The notes under the pieces were generated by a model. The model searched no databases, was not told where the DNA came from, and was given only the letters and a program-made list of their open reading frames with translations. Both the position numbers and the translations under genes were made by a program. Below are positions 31,449-44,505 of a stretch of DNA of 64,000 nt, piece by piece (position 1 is the first letter of the stretch; each line of letters opens with the position of its first letter). Source of the DNA: Xestospongia muta (Eukaryota > Porifera > Demospongiae > Haplosclerida > Petrosiidae); NCBI GenBank assembly GCA_963693285.1, contig OY848917.1, positions 28,645,745 to 28,709,744 of the forward strand, in the 5' to 3' direction.

Positions 31449-33396
31449 TTAAGGTAGAGTTTTATAATCCTTCATATCAGTATCAGCATGACCAACTATT
31501 TTTTCTTCATCTTGTAGTTCCAATGAAGTTGATTTATCTCCAAACAATGGATGGTGTTTATTACGTCCAAAATATTGAAGATTAAAAAACACCTATTAAA
31601 AGTGAGAACAGAAAATTATTACATTAAATAATAAAGATAGTGTGTACTGATAAATGTGTACATTTATTTCATGTTACTGACAGTTCAGAGTGTGAGTAAT
31701 TCTCATACAAAATATGGCATATAATCTTTGATAAGCCACAAAAGCTCTAATAATAGTTATGTGTGAATGAACTAAATATTGACAATACTTGATTCTAGGT
31801 AAAAATTTTTGTTGTTGTACTTACTGATATACAAAGCTATATAAGTAAATGTTGTAGGTTGTTCTAATATAAGGCTGCTAATGGTTGCATGGTTTAGAAA
31901 ACTTGTTGTGGTTAATACTACTTGCCGATTTCATTTTTCTTTTGATTGTTATTTTGGAATTCACTATCATGTATAATATATAAATTTGCATTTCAATAAA
32001 ACATTGCAAGGCTGACAAAAATTTTAGTAAAGTCTATAATTAATAATAGATTAAACTAAATTTATGATAGTATGTTATAGTTAGGTATGACAGATGGCTT
32101 ATCAATTACTTGCATTAGTCACATTATAAACAAATAGTTGCATTAGTTAGTTTGTCAGATTAGTCATTAGACTAATCTGATAAACAGTAATTTAATTAAA
32201 TGTACAAAAATAGATGTTAAGAGATAACCATTACTATTAGTTAATTATGATACCAACAAATATTATGATTAACTTAGGTATGTTGTATGTTTTGTACTTA
32301 CCACAATCAGTGCTATACTAGTACCAAGTATTATTCCCCATATAACATCATGTGGATGATGTCGATTATCATTAATACGAGTTATTCCAATAAGACTAGG
32401 AAACAATAGACCAAATATCGTTAGTAATAACAACTGGAGCGGTGATCGTGAATGGATAAAGGACAAAGATGATATATAGAACTATAGTGAGAGGAAGATA
32501 GTATGAGAGTAATTGTAGTACCATGCTAATATTCTTTACTTAGAGGACTCTTAATCATAAAATTAATTAATGCAAACATAATAAAGTAAAACGTCATGTG
32601 TGTTAAAAAGGTTTTATTGCAGAAAATATTGAGTAAATTCTCGTGTATCAACATTTGCTCTAGATCCATAGCCGATAAAAAGTCAATACAATTTTGAAAC
32701 AGAAAAACTTATCGTTGTGTCTCTTGATGTTCTAATGTATTTAAGATAGCTACATAGCGACTTGTTTATATCCATGTGGTTTTTAATGATAAGACACTTT
32801 TAATAAGTTTGTCATATTATAAAAATTATTGATAATTTTAAAATTTGTTTTTGAATAAAAGATATATTTTGGTAAATATTTATAATCAAAAGATTGCTCA
32901 AATAAATGACAAATCTATAAATATTATTCATAAATACTTAAGGTCACAATTAAATTATATAATCACATTACTACATTATACAACTTACAGCAATATAAAC
33001 CATACTAAAGGCTCCACCTGATGCATGTCCTGATGGAAATGATAGCCTATTATAAATAATTAAAAAAATTATTATTATGTTAAATACTGTAGTTAATGAA
33101 GCAACTTTAATTAGTAAAGTCATGTTATGTATATTAATTTACTAAAAAAATTGATGAGTTAATTTAACCAATACATATATGGTGTTATACAGGTTGCATG
33201 TAACAAACTTATTTTGATGCAAAAAGTAAGCAAATACTGTTTTGATACTAATATACTATTGCTTGTGTAGCTAATGGTTAGAACCAATAAATAATGATTT
33301 GTTTATTGGTATTTTGTATGGATACATGCTAATGGTAATGTTCATGAATAATTAAAATTACTTAATATAACCTTATCTTTTTTAAAGCACTGTACT

Positions 33397-33432
<36 letters not shown>

Positions 33433-35820
33433 ACAAAATTTATAAGACCAGAAATGCATAATGTTTAAGATTGTATTTAAAGATATATCCATTTTTATAA
33501 AGGATTGCAGCAATATTATCACATGTTATTATTTTTATCTGTTATACCTAGGATATAATGGCCCAGTTTATCATAGGACTAAAATATATTACTTAATTAT
33601 TATTATATCCAGAGTACATTTCAGACTCCATTTTGTTGCATTTTAGTACAGGTTTAAATGAAGAAATGTTCATTCTTGAAACCCTCTCCTTTAGATGTAG
33701 TATGTACTGTTTATTCCTATCTAAAATTAGTAAAAAATAATATCATTCTTGACACTTCTAACCCTGTAAAAATGCGAAAATTTGACTTGAATGAGGAGGT
33801 ACAATTGATTCTATAACTACATAAACTTCAATTGTAGTTCTGTTCATGCATGTTTTCATTCTAATTGGTGCATTGAAATTGTGGTAATCTATATATTGGT
33901 ACTAGTAACCAGAATAGTAATTATCCTTGAGTTTATAAGGGTTAAAAATGTCAACTATTTTTTACCATTTTTTAAATAGGAATAAATGGTACTATATCCT
34001 AAGGAGGGAATTTGAAAAAAAAACTTTCTTCATTCAAATCTGTACTAAAATGCACCAAAATGATGTCTGAAATATACTCTGGCTGTGATGTTTACCCATA
34101 TAATAATTATTCCATACATACTATAAAATATGATAAACTGGACTGTTCCCTTATGATCAATATTGTGACAGATTAATCCAAAACAACAAACATCTTGTTA
34201 GTATTCTAAGAATAGAAAATCATAATTAGTTTTAATCATTACCTATATATACAGTCAATTTCATAGTATATTAATATTTAAAGCAGCATTATGTTTACTT
34301 TTTGCATCAAAATAATTTCTTAAATGTAACCTGTACAGTCATTTATTATTTAAATTAACCAATCAATTATTACAGTATAGGTAGACATAAAAGCTCACCT
34401 TGATTCTTTAACCATCTCTGGGTCTCCACGACAAGTGTATTCTGTCACATAAAGAGGAAACTCAGCCTCATCAACGCAATCTATTTCAGTCATATTTGGA
34501 TTACAAACAGCTAAGAAATGAGGTCTTAATTCACCCATAGATATCTTGAGTATATCAGTTAATATACTAGTAAGACCAACTCCCATTAGATACCACATAA
34601 ACCAAATAAATGGTGGCAGTAATTGTGTATACCACTTCTTCTTTGAGCGAGTAGACACATTAGTGTTTGATTGACATTTGCTAAAGATAAACTCTAACAA
34701 TGTACCAGAGCATATCTATAAGAAAAAAGATAATATGTTTTCTGAATAATGTAAGTTTATCCCAAGAGGAATGTATGACAATAGATCATAGTGAAAGTAA
34801 TTTACAAGATAATGTATAGTTGAAAGATATTTATAATGTACATACACTACACATAAACAAGCCAATGTTGCATAATAAGAAAATGGTTTGGGGAATGAGA
34901 ATTTCCAACATGAATATATAGGTAGTTGTCAATTTATTACTTAAGACTAGTAAGTATAAAGAAATAAACAGCTAGTCAATGGTATAGACTATGATGGTAT
35001 AAATACTTCAATTATGTTAAAAAATAGGGCAAGTGAGTGCATATAAATTAACTTAATTGGTTGGTCATCTTAGGTAACAGACGTTTGATTGTTTTTTTGC
35101 AATAAACCAACTTGTTTTTGTATTCAAATGCTGATGTGGTCTTTAGACCATAGTATGTAGATGCCAGGCAGCCACATATGGATCTAACTAATGTCTATAG
35201 TCATTTATGTTGCAAATATAATAAAGGAGAAATCTGCAAAGAATTATACAACATACTGTTGTCATACTTGACAGTCATCTAGGTACTTGTCAAAATAATG
35301 ACAATTCTGTTTAATATCTCATATATATTAATATTAGTTAGATGAATTAAAACAAACCCAAGGACCCTGTGAGGGTATATATTAACACAATTATATGAAT
35401 GTACAACAGTAGTAACCTATACAACACAGTACTTATAAGGTGTAGCTGTACAGAGTTAGATGAAAATACCTCAAAAGAATGGCGTATCAATTTTAGGATT
35501 TTATGGTTAAGGTCCAATGACCACACCTACCCCAAATAATCAGTGTATACTGTTTTTACGCAAGATTCCATTATGTTAAGATAACTTACTATTAAAAGAG
35601 GTACTAACAATACAATGATAGCCAAACCCCAAACTGGTATAGTGTCTTGTTGAACATAAGGATAACGTATCGAATGATCATCACAAAAGAAACCTTTAAA
35701 GGCAGGATCGACATAGTTTGATACAAAACTGAATGTAGCAGTCAAGAGAACTATTAGTATAAATACTGTTATCGCAACTATCACCTTGCTATATCTCTTG
35801 ACAGCAGTGGTTGCAGCCAT
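31449..35820 (-). CDS. Phospholipid phosphatase (PAP2/PLPP), copy 1
   Basis: Five exons in transcript order: 35820-35590, 34715-34399, 33046-32989, 32481-32302, 31592-31449; phases join to 309 residues, the usual PLPP size. Exon 1 gives TM1, the PLPP signature FKGFFCDDHSIRYPY and TM2. Exon 2 gives TM3 and catalytic motif 1, K-x6-RP (KISMGELRP), then an NMT glycosylation site. Exon 3 gives motif 2 (SFPSGHAS). Exon 4 gives TM5 and motif 3 (R-x5-H-x3-D, RINDNRHHPHD) and TM6. Exon 5 is a polar cytosolic tail. All catalytic residues are present. The family dephosphorylates phosphatidic acid, LPA, ceramide- and sphingosine-1-phosphate on the outer leaflet. The start is taken as MAATTA, shared with copy 2; the upstream Met at 35907 is probably 5' UTR. 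Confidence 0.9.
33138..34378. repeat. P1-type inverted-repeat element in PLPP copy 1 intron 2, with nested palindrome
   Basis: The outer arms (about 33138-33240 and 34285-34378) are inverted copies: 'gttatacaggttgcatgtaa' on the left and 'atgtaacctgtacag' on the right, ending ATTACAGTA. Nested inside, about 33543-33670 and 34017-34165 form a second inverted repeat (CCCAGTTTATCAT against ATGATAAACTGG). The outer element resembles 4925-5167. A (TA)n run lies at 33400-33430. Confidence 0.65.
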
Positions 35821-35890
35821 AGTGGACGTAGAGGGTATATAGAGTAGTGTATTACTCTGTACTTTAATGCTGACACGAAAGTAGGAATCG

Positions 35891-36062
35891 CACGTCATAT
35901 ATGACATGTACCACGCCTATTTTGTGAATTGAAAGGGCATGTTTGCAAAACCATTGCCACAAAATTATTAGTAAAAACAAAGCAACTTAAGTCAAAGTGT
36001 AGCTTAGTAAATATGAACATGAAAACAGAATGATTTGAAAGACTATAATATTATCTTGATAA
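35891..36062 (-). promoter_or_regulatory. PLPP copy 1 upstream region with paralogue-conserved motifs
   Basis: Three short motifs 70-240 bases upstream of the start codon are shared with other units: CACGTCAT (35891-35898, CRE/ATF-like), ACCACGCCTA (35910-35919, CACCC/KLF-like) and the palindrome TTATCTTGATAA (36051-36062, two opposed GATA sites). The function is inferred from conservation among paralogues. Confidence 0.45.
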
Positions 36063-36339
36063 TAATTAGGTCACGTCTCTATGGATAATTTATGTATATG
36101 TTGAGGAGCTGCAACGAACAACTTCCAGCTTCCATGTCCATAGCCCTTTAACGAACATTCAATATCGTGAATGTTTGTCTCTGAATTGTTTTATATATAA
36201 AGTAGATACTGTTGATATCTTTCAGCTAGTACAATGCATTTTGAAGATGAAAAATGTCTGATTGGATTACTACTAGAAGTAGCTAAACCTTTCCAACAGT
36301 CTACATAATAATACAAACATCTCCCTTCTGTTGGAACAC

Positions 36340-36450
36340 TCCAGATTTCATGATGTACCTGATGATGTGTATTGAGGTTAGCTTCCATACTAAACTTACA
36401 CTTACTGTCTGAACAGTGATAGGTTTGTCACCAGTGTGTTGACAACAGGT
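36340..36450 (-). pseudogene. C2H2 zinc-finger fragment, unit 1
   Basis: Read on the minus strand, a linker HTGDKP is followed, after a one-base frame slip, by YHCSDSKCKFSMEANLNTHH, the spacing of a C2H2 finger. Homologous fragments lie at 41760-41880 and 47930-48050. No complete zinc-finger gene is present; the fragment duplicated together with the phosphatase. Confidence 0.5.
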
Positions 36451-36949
36451 ATGATAAGCCATAATGTTATAATCTGATTGAGTACTAGTCACATGACTAC
36501 TCAATGTGGTATATTAGTTGTGTCATCATATTATATTTATTAAAGATATTAAGAATAACATAAATTACAAAGTTTTGATGTATTAATTAGTATTTGCATA
36601 GCTAGAATATCTATTAAATCAAATTGCAATAATTAAGGTTGACCTTTCTATCTTTTGCCTAATACAATATTGACGATCAACTCATTGACAACATAACATG
36701 CATGATTTATAATGATATAAATCTAATAAATTCATTAAAGAATAGAATCTTAGTAAGTTACAATAAACAACTAAAAGCTAAAAACTTATCTATTGCGTTT
36801 TCTCATTTTCATATTGCCCATTAGAAAGTTGTACGTGAATTCTACCATGTTGTTCCCTCTGATATGGACATACTGTATACAACTTCAAAGAATATTAAAT
36901 TGTTATAGCACTATGTCATTATATCAGCACTTTGTTAAATATAGTTAGT

Positions 36950-37255
36950 AAAAACAGCTTTAACTTATAAAATATTTAATTAATAAAGTCATGTTATGTA
37001 TATTAATTCACTGAAAAATTGATTAGTTGATTTAACCAATACATATATTGTTGGTTATACATGTTGTGTGCAGCAAATTATATGAATTGAAAGTGCATGT
37101 TTGCAAAACCATTTCAACAAAACTAAAGTAAAAACAAAGTGGCAAAAATTAAAGTATAGCTGCCAAATATGAACAAACAAACTGATTGATTTGGGAGACT
37201 ATAATATTATCTTGATAATAATTAGGTCATGTCTCTTATGGATAGCAAGTAAATA
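36950..37255 (-). pseudogene. Mosaic remnant of another PLPP unit
   Basis: 36950-37080 copies the PLPP intron-2 segment (as at 33110-33220: GTCATGTTATGTATATTAAT, then AACCAATACATAT). At about 37083 it jumps to the promoter region (as at 35930-36090), including TTATCTTGATAA at 37207-37218. All coding exons between them are missing. This is a deletion scar from unequal recombination between units. Confidence 0.7.
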
Positions 37256-37274
37256 ATGCTTTGTATCATGAGAT

Positions 37275-39487
37275 TTAAGACAGAATCTCATCGTCCTTCA
37301 TATCAGTATCATCATGACCAACTATCTTTTCTTCATCTTGTAGTTCCGATGAAGTTGAGTTATCTCCAAACAATGGATGGTGTTTATTACGTCCAAAATA
37401 ATGAAGATTAAAATACACCTATTAAAAGTGATAACAAGAAATAAAATAACATTAAACATTAGATATAGTGTGTACTGATAAATGTGTACATGTTATGTCA
37501 TGTTACTGACAGTTCACAGTGTGAGTAATTAAAAAATATAAATCATTACATATAGTCTCCTTGAATTCATTTCTTTGCTAAGCCACAAAAGGTCTAACAA
37601 TCTAATAATATATAGTCGTGTGATTAAAAGCTTAGTTCTAGGTAAAAAAATTCTGTTGTATGCTTACTGATATACAAAGTTATAGTTGTTTGGTGTATGT
37701 TGTCCTAATGTAAGGCTACTAAAGGTTGTAGGGTTCGGAAAATTTGCTGTGGTTATCGATACCAATATTACTTGCTGATTTATTTTTTGATTGTTACTTA
37801 GGAATTCATTATCATGTATAACATATAAATTTATATTTCAATAAAAGTATTGCAAGGTTAACAGTAGATTAAACTAAATTTATGGTAGTACATTATGATT
37901 AGGTGTGTCAAATGGCTTATCAATTTCTTGTGTTAGTCATAACCTGCTAAATTAATTTGTTAAACAGTAATTTATTGATGGTATTAAATTAGAGATTAAG
38001 TAATAATCATTGGCTCAAATTAATAATGATACCAACAAATATTATGATCACATTAAGGTATGTCATATGTTTTGTACTTACCACAATCAGTGCTATACTA
38101 GCACCAAGTATTATTCCCCATATAACATCATGTGGATGATGTCGATTGTCATTAATACGAGTTATTCCTACAAGACTAGGAAACAATAGAGCAAATATCA
38201 TTAACAATAAGAACTGGAGAGGTGATCGTGAATGGATAAAGGACAAAGATGATATGTAGAACTATAGTGAGAGGAAGATGGTATGAAAGTAATTGTAGTA
38301 GCATGCTAATATTCTATATTTAGATGGGGTATAGTCATAAAATTAATTACTTTCATTAGTTTAATGATAGTAAAGCAAATTTCCTGCATGATATAATGGC
38401 CTTAACAAGGAAAATATTGTATAAACCATTGCATATTACAGATGCTCTACATACATAGGAAGTCAATACAATTTTTAAACAGGTAAACATATCATCGTCT
38501 TTTGCATCTTTTAAAGATGGCTACATGGTGACTTGTTACATCCAAGTGTTTTGAAATGATAAGACTCTTTTTTTCCTAGTTTGTCACATTTTAAAAATTA
38601 TTGTTAATTAAGTAAAGCTTTAAATATATTTGAATGAAGGGTAAAATTTTGAATAACGTTTATATGAACGAAATTGCTCAACCATAAATCTATAAATATT
38701 ATATTCATACACACTTAAGGTCACAATTAAATCATATAATCACATTACTAACACATTATACAACTTACAGCAATATAAACCATACTAAAGGCTCCACTTG
38801 ATGCATGTCCTGATGGAAATGATAGTCTATTATAAATAAATAAATAAATTATTATGGTAAATACTGTAGTTAATGAAGCAGTTTTAATAAGTAAAGTCAT
38901 GTTATGTATATTAATTTACTAAAAAAATTAATTGGTTGATTTAACCAATACATATATGGTGTTGTTATACAGGTTGTGTGCAGCAAATTTATTTTGACGC
39001 AAAAAGTAAGCAGAATACTGTTTTGAAACTAATATATTATTGTTTATGTAGCTAATGGTTAGAACCAATATAACAATTATGATTTATTTATTGGTATTTT
39101 GTATGGATACATGCAAATGGTGTTGTTAAAGTATGCCTTACAGAGTCAACTTTAGCTCCTCACTCATGTAGAATTTGCACATTCTTTTTACGGGGTTAGA
39201 ATTGTCATGAATGATACTATTTTTATATCAAAAGTAAGGAATTTCAAAAAATAAGTTTCTCCTTTCAAATCTGTACTAAAATGCAACAAATTTCTGTCTA
39301 AAATATACTCCAGATATGAGGTTTACTGCAATAACTATATAATAATCATTACATGGAAACTGTAGCTTATGATAAACTGGGCCATTTCTCTTTAACATTA
39401 ACATGATCAGAGATTGAATCCATAGCAGCAAGCATCTTATTATTATTCTAAGAACAGAAAAACTCATAATTAGTTCTAATCATTAGC

Positions 39488-39519
<32 letters not shown>

Positions 39520-41269
39520 CAGTCAATTTCATAGTACATTAAACAGCATTAAGTTTACTTTTTGCATCAAATATTTTCCTACACGTAACCTGTACAGTCA
39601 TTTATTATTTAAACCAACCAATCAATTATTACAGTGAATAGGTAGACATAAAACTGACCTTGATTCTCTAACCATGTCTGGGTCACCACGGCAAATGTAT
39701 TCTGTCACATAAAGAGGAAACCCAGCCTCATCAATGCAATTTATTTCAGTCATATTAGGATTACAAACAGCTAAGAAATGAGGTCTTAATTCACCCATAG
39801 ATATCTTGAGTATATCAGTTAGTACAACCGTAAGACCAAGTCCCATTAAGTACCACATAAACCAAATAAATGGTGGCAGTAATTGTGTATACCACTTCTT
39901 CTTTGAGGGAATAGAGACATTAGTGTTTGATTGACATTTGCTAAAGATAAACTCCAACAACGTACCAGAGCATATCTATAAGAAAAAAGGTAATATGTTT
40001 TCTGAATAATGTAGGCTTATCCTAAGAGTATTATTGTATGACTATAGATCATAATGAAAGTAATTTACAAGATAATGTCTAGTTGAAAGATATTTATAAC
40101 GTACATATACTACACATAAACAAGCCAATAGTGCATAAAAAGAATAGTTGGAGGAACAAGAATTTCCAAGATGATAATTACCTAAGACTAATAAGTATAA
40201 AGGCAATAAACAGCTAGTCAATATTACAGACTATGATGGTATAAATACTTCAATTATGTTGAAAAATGGGGTATGTGTGCACAGGTAAATTAACTTAATT
40301 GGTTGGTCATTTTAGTTGGCAAAACCATCTAGAATTGGTACTACCACGAGACTTTGATTGCTTCATCTAAGATATAAACTTGCTTTTGTATTTAAATGCT
40401 GATGTGGTTTTTAGACTTAACCATACTATTTAGATCCCAGGCTGCCACATGTGGATCTAACTATTAACATATGTGATGTGGTATTTAAACTTAGTCACAG
40501 TACTTTATTAGATACCAGGCTGCTATTTCTCTCATATATAAAATTATTAGTTAGAAAAAGTAAAACAAACACAAAAGGACCCTTTGAGAGTTGATTATAT
40601 CAAAGGATACTGATAAGAAATACAGCCCTAGTGGCTAGATTGTAATGTATTTGTAGTTTGATATTATAGAAGTTCAAAGTGATGCTATAACCTAATACCT
40701 ACTGTCACAGTCTTTGTTGGACTTTGAACTTCTATTATGTTACTTCTCATTATTACATTAGATGCTGTCTATAATGGTTAAGATTAAGTACAAATATGAT
40801 TTTACATAACCTCATATGTATCAATGCAAGTATACAAACCTACAACAGTGGTAACCCATACAACGCAGTACTTATAAGTTGTAGTCATACAGAGTTAGAT
40901 TAAAGCACCTCAAAAGAATAGCATAAATTTTGGGCTAGGTCTAATGACCACACCCACTTCAAATGATCTGTTATTGTTTATTTACATAATTCAACTCAAG
41001 ACTCCCATTATGTTAAGATAACTTACTATAAAAAGAGGTACTAACAATACAACGATAAACAAACCCCAATCTGGTAGAGTCTCTCGGTGAACAAAAGGAT
41101 AACGTATTGAACGATCATCACAAAAGAAACCTTTAAAGGCAGGATTGACATATTTTGATACAAGATTGAATGTAGCAAACAGAAGTGCTATAACTATGAA
41201 TACCGTTATAGCGACTATCACCTTTATATTTCTCTTGATGGCAGCACAGATAGCAGTGGTTGCAGCCAT
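37275..41269 (-). CDS. Phospholipid phosphatase (PAP2/PLPP), copy 2
   Basis: Five exons in transcript order: 41269-41027, 39975-39659, 38826-38769, 38261-38082, 37418-37275; 313 residues, same phases as copy 1. Motif 1 KISMGELRP, motif 2 SFPSGHAS and motif 3 RINDNRHHPHD are all intact, and FFCDDRSIRYPF is present in exon 1. The exon 2 donor is the less common AAG|GTCAGT. The N-terminus has four extra residues against copy 1 (MAATTAICAAIKR). The most divergent part is the C-terminal tail (ends DDEILS). Expected to be an active multi-pass lipid phosphatase. Confidence 0.9.
38916..39636. repeat. P1-type inverted-repeat element in PLPP copy 2 intron 2
   Basis: Outer inverted arms match those of 33138-34378, but the interior is shorter: only the right half of the nested palindrome remains (about 39170-39470). 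A (TA)n run lies at 39488-39519. Copy 3 keeps the left arm (about 44840-45000) and has lost the right one. Confidence 0.6.
40666..40735. repeat. Short hairpin, 15-bp perfect arms
   Basis: ATAGAAGTTCAAAGT at 40666-40680 is exactly complementary to 40721-40735, with a 40-base loop. Found only in unit 2, upstream of exon 2 in intron 1. Confidence 0.7.
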
Positions 41270-41330
41270 CGTAGACAGAGAGGATACACAGATAATCGAT
41301 ACTTTAATGCTGACCCTGAATCAGGAATCA

Positions 41331-41515
41331 CACGTCATATAGACAGTGCGTGGGTGACATGTAACCACGCCTATTTTCTAAATGTCAATTGCATGCTTGC
41401 AAAACTATTACCACAAAACTATAAGTAAAAACGAAGCAGCGTAAGTCAAAGTATAGCTGGCAAATATGAACAAGCTAACTGATTGATTTGGGAGACTATA
41501 ATATTATCTTGATAA
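41331..41515 (-). promoter_or_regulatory. PLPP copy 2 upstream region with conserved motifs
   Basis: CACGTCAT at 41331-41338, ACCACGCCTA at 41364-41373 and TTATCTTGATAA at 41504-41515, in the same order and at nearly the same distances from the start codon as in copy 1. Confidence 0.45.
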
Positions 41516-41639
41516 TAATGGAGCCATGCTTCTTATGAATAATTTCCCTATACATTGCTGAGGTATCTTCTGTAACATTAAACAGTCTACATACATAAGG
41601 CTTTCCTTCAGTGTCAACAGGTCAATGTCTAATGGCATT

Positions 41640-42955
41640 TTAGAGGTATATATTAAACCTATTCCCACAGTACTTAATATATATTAAGGTTTTTCTGAAG
41701 TATGGATAAGAATATGACATAGAAATCACTGAAATACAACATCTCTTTCCCATTGGGACACTTTGGACTTCTTGATGACATGTATTGAGGTTTCCTTCTA
41801 TATTAAATGTATATTTATAGTCTGGACAATGATAGGTTTTGTTACCTGTGTGATGAGAACAGATATGATAAGCCATAATGTTATAACCAGTACTAATCAC
41901 GTGATGGCTCATCAATATGTTATATATTAGTTGTGTTGCCATATGATGTGTGTTTGGATGTAATGATTGAATCTGTTATCTCTATGTATTTATGTCAGTA
42001 CTCAGTACTATCTACACATATATTGCAATGTGAAAGTGTTACATTGATTAGAGTAAGTATCATAATATACTCTTCTTATACTAGTAGTCCATTCGAAGTA
42101 CAGTTTATAGATAGTGTTGACAGATATCTCTATACTATACCCATATACATTATATTGATCTGCAACAAGTACATATATCATTGCTAATTGGCTGCTTCCA
42201 TTTCTAGCATGTACTAAAGTGTACAATAAATAATCAATGGCATGTATCTAGTGAATGACTAAGTGAAATATATGAATCATGCTTATTGCATCAGTCACTG
42301 TCATTATGTGTCCTGTGCATATAGAGTACTAATAAAGCTACTCAATAACTACATCAGGTAAATTTGTATTCATTGATACAGTATATATCAGAATAAAGCA
42401 GACACCAACCTATAGCTATTGTTAATTTATCAAATATAATATATATAAATTGACATTATTACATACCATATCATTAAAGGAATTTTTCTTCCACATAATC
42501 AGCCAATAGTATTAAAGATAAAAACCATGTTGTTTAACTCTGTTATATTATACCATTATAGATATAAATGACTTTATGTATAGAAACTTTAATATTATCA
42601 AGTGTAATTATAGCTTGTCGTATAATGTAGTCACAAGCTTTAGTTTACATCATAGAAGTAATAGTTACTGTAGTATGTAATGATTTAAGTAAAAAAACGC
42701 TTTGATATAAATTAGAAAAGCTGTAAATCAACTGTCAACATTTCACTAAATATTGTTACCATTGAAACAGTTCATATCACATTATTAGTGCATGTGCATT
42801 GGTACTCATTCTCTTCTTCCAACAAAATAATAAGGACCAAGAGTTGACTTGGTATTTTATACAGTCACACCTCTCTCTAACTATTTTTTGAAATATAATG
42901 GTAAAATTAATGAAAAATTTGGGGAAGCAAGTAAAAAAAGTTTTGCGTTATAATT
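41640..42955. repeat. Duplicated intergenic block (unit 2/3 boundary)
   Basis: Nearly identical to about 47815-49101, including several chance ORFs conserved almost residue for residue on both strands. The high identity shows that the last duplication was recent. It contains the zinc-finger fragment and the 3' flank of copy 3, with no intact gene of its own. Confidence 0.8.
41760..41880 (-). pseudogene. C2H2 zinc-finger fragment, unit 2
   Basis: Minus-strand reading gives SHHTGNKTYHCPDYKYTF and, further on, NLNTCHQ. The linker and first zinc Cys are clear, but the second Cys is Tyr and the His region is altered, so it cannot form a normal finger. Fragment only. Confidence 0.5.
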
Positions 42956-43294
42956 TTAAGCCTGAGTTTCATCATCTTTCATATTAGTAGTATCAGCAGG
43001 ACCAACTATCTTTTCTTTATCTTGTAGTTCCAATGAAGTTGATTTATCTCCAAACAATGGATGGTGTTTATTACGTCCAAAATATTGAAGATTAAAATAC
43101 ACCTATTAAAAGTGAGAACAAAAATATTACATTAAATATCGGAGATAGTGTGTATTGATAAATGTGTACATGTTATGTCATCTTACTGACAGTTCCGTGT
43201 GAGTAATTCAAAAGTATAAATTATTACATATAGTCTCCTTGAATTCATTTCTTTGATAAGCCACAAAAAGGTTCTAACAATAGTCTTGTGAATG

Positions 43295-43472
43295 TATGGG
43301 ATGCTGTTTGTATCAAAATTGGAAAATTATCATGATATATTAAATAAGTCATTATTTATTAAATAACTCTTGATTTATTTAATAAATCATGCATTGTTTA
43401 GTAAATCACAATTTATTTAACAAATAATGAGCATTAAAAGTAAATAAATTTTGACACAAACAGCATCCCATA
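43295..43472. mobile_element. 178-bp MITE with empty site in paralogue
   Basis: Starts TATGGGATGCTGTTTGT and ends with the reverse complement ACAAACAGCATCCCATA; inverted arms of about 26 bp. It is flanked by TGAATG on both sides (43289-43294, 43473-43478). The matching site in copy 1 (about 31763-31768) has one TGAATG and no element, as expected for a target-site duplication. The interior is rich in ATTTATTAAATAA-type motifs. Confidence 0.85.
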
Positions 43473-44403
43473 TGAATGAGCTAGGTATTGACAAAATTAA
43501 TTCTAAGTAAAACCTCTTGCTAAGGTACTTGCTGATCTTATTCTTGATTGTTACTTAGTAATTCACTATTATGAATAGTACATAAATGTACATTTCAATA
43601 TAAGCAATATAAAATTAACAAAAATTTTAGTGAAGACTATAATTAATAATAGATTTAACGTTCATGGTAGTACATTATAGTTAGGTATGACAAATGGGTT
43701 ATCTATCGTTTGTAGTTAGTCAAAACCTGCTAAACTAATTTGTTAAACTGTAACTTAGTTGATGGTATTAAATTAATAGAGGTTAAGGGATAATTGTTAG
43801 TACTAGTTAATTATGATACCAACAAATATTATGATCACATTAAGGTATGTTGTATGTTTTGTACTTACCACAATCAGTGCTATACTAGCACCAAGTATTA
43901 TTCCCCATATAACGTCATGGGGATGATGATGATTATCATTAATACGAGTTATTCCCACAAGACTAGGAAACAATAGAGCAAATATTATTAACAAAAAGAA
44001 CTGGAGAGGTGATCGTGAATGGATAAAGGACAAAGATGATATGTAGAACTATAGTGAGAGAAAGATGGTATGAGAGTAATTGTAGTAGCATGCTAATATT
44101 CTATACTTAGAGTAGACTTACTCATAAAATTAATTGGTTTATTAATGCAAAGACAATAAAGCAAAATTTCTGTATACTACAAAAGCCTTATTGAGGAAAC
44201 TATTGAACAAACTCTTGCATATTACTAGTTACTCTACATGCACTGCAGCATTAGGAAATCAATAAACTTGATAATCAGGATATCTTGTCAGAATGCTTCA
44301 TGCATACATATTTAGTGACTCTGTTTGAGTTAGCTACATAGCAACAGTTATTACATTATAAGGTTTCCTCAAGTATGGATACTAGAGTACTTATTAAACT
44401 ATC

Positions 44404-44505
44404 AATACAAAGAAAACCTTTTCCAAACATTGGGTTTTTCTACAGTGTGCATATAAGAATGACGTAGTGAGTGACTATAACTTGAGAACTTCTTTCCACG
44501 TGATA
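44404..44505 (-). pseudogene. C2H2 zinc-finger fragment in PLPP copy 3 intron 3
   Basis: Minus-strand reading gives RGKKFSSYSHSLRHSYMHT followed by the degenerate linker VEKPN. The F-x5-L-x2-H-x3-H half of a C2H2 finger is clear, while the Cys half is lost. Copies 1 and 2 show no equivalent at this place. Confidence 0.45.

Noticed and set aside
35821..35907. Upstream in-frame Met extending PLPP copy 1 by 29 residues
   Set aside because: The extension is not conserved in copies 2 and 3, while the MAATTA-type start is conserved in position.
41933..42226. Overlapping ORFs on both strands conserved at 48087-48398
   Set aside because: Conservation comes from a recent segmental duplication, not selection; no domain, and the related unit 1 region lacks these frames.
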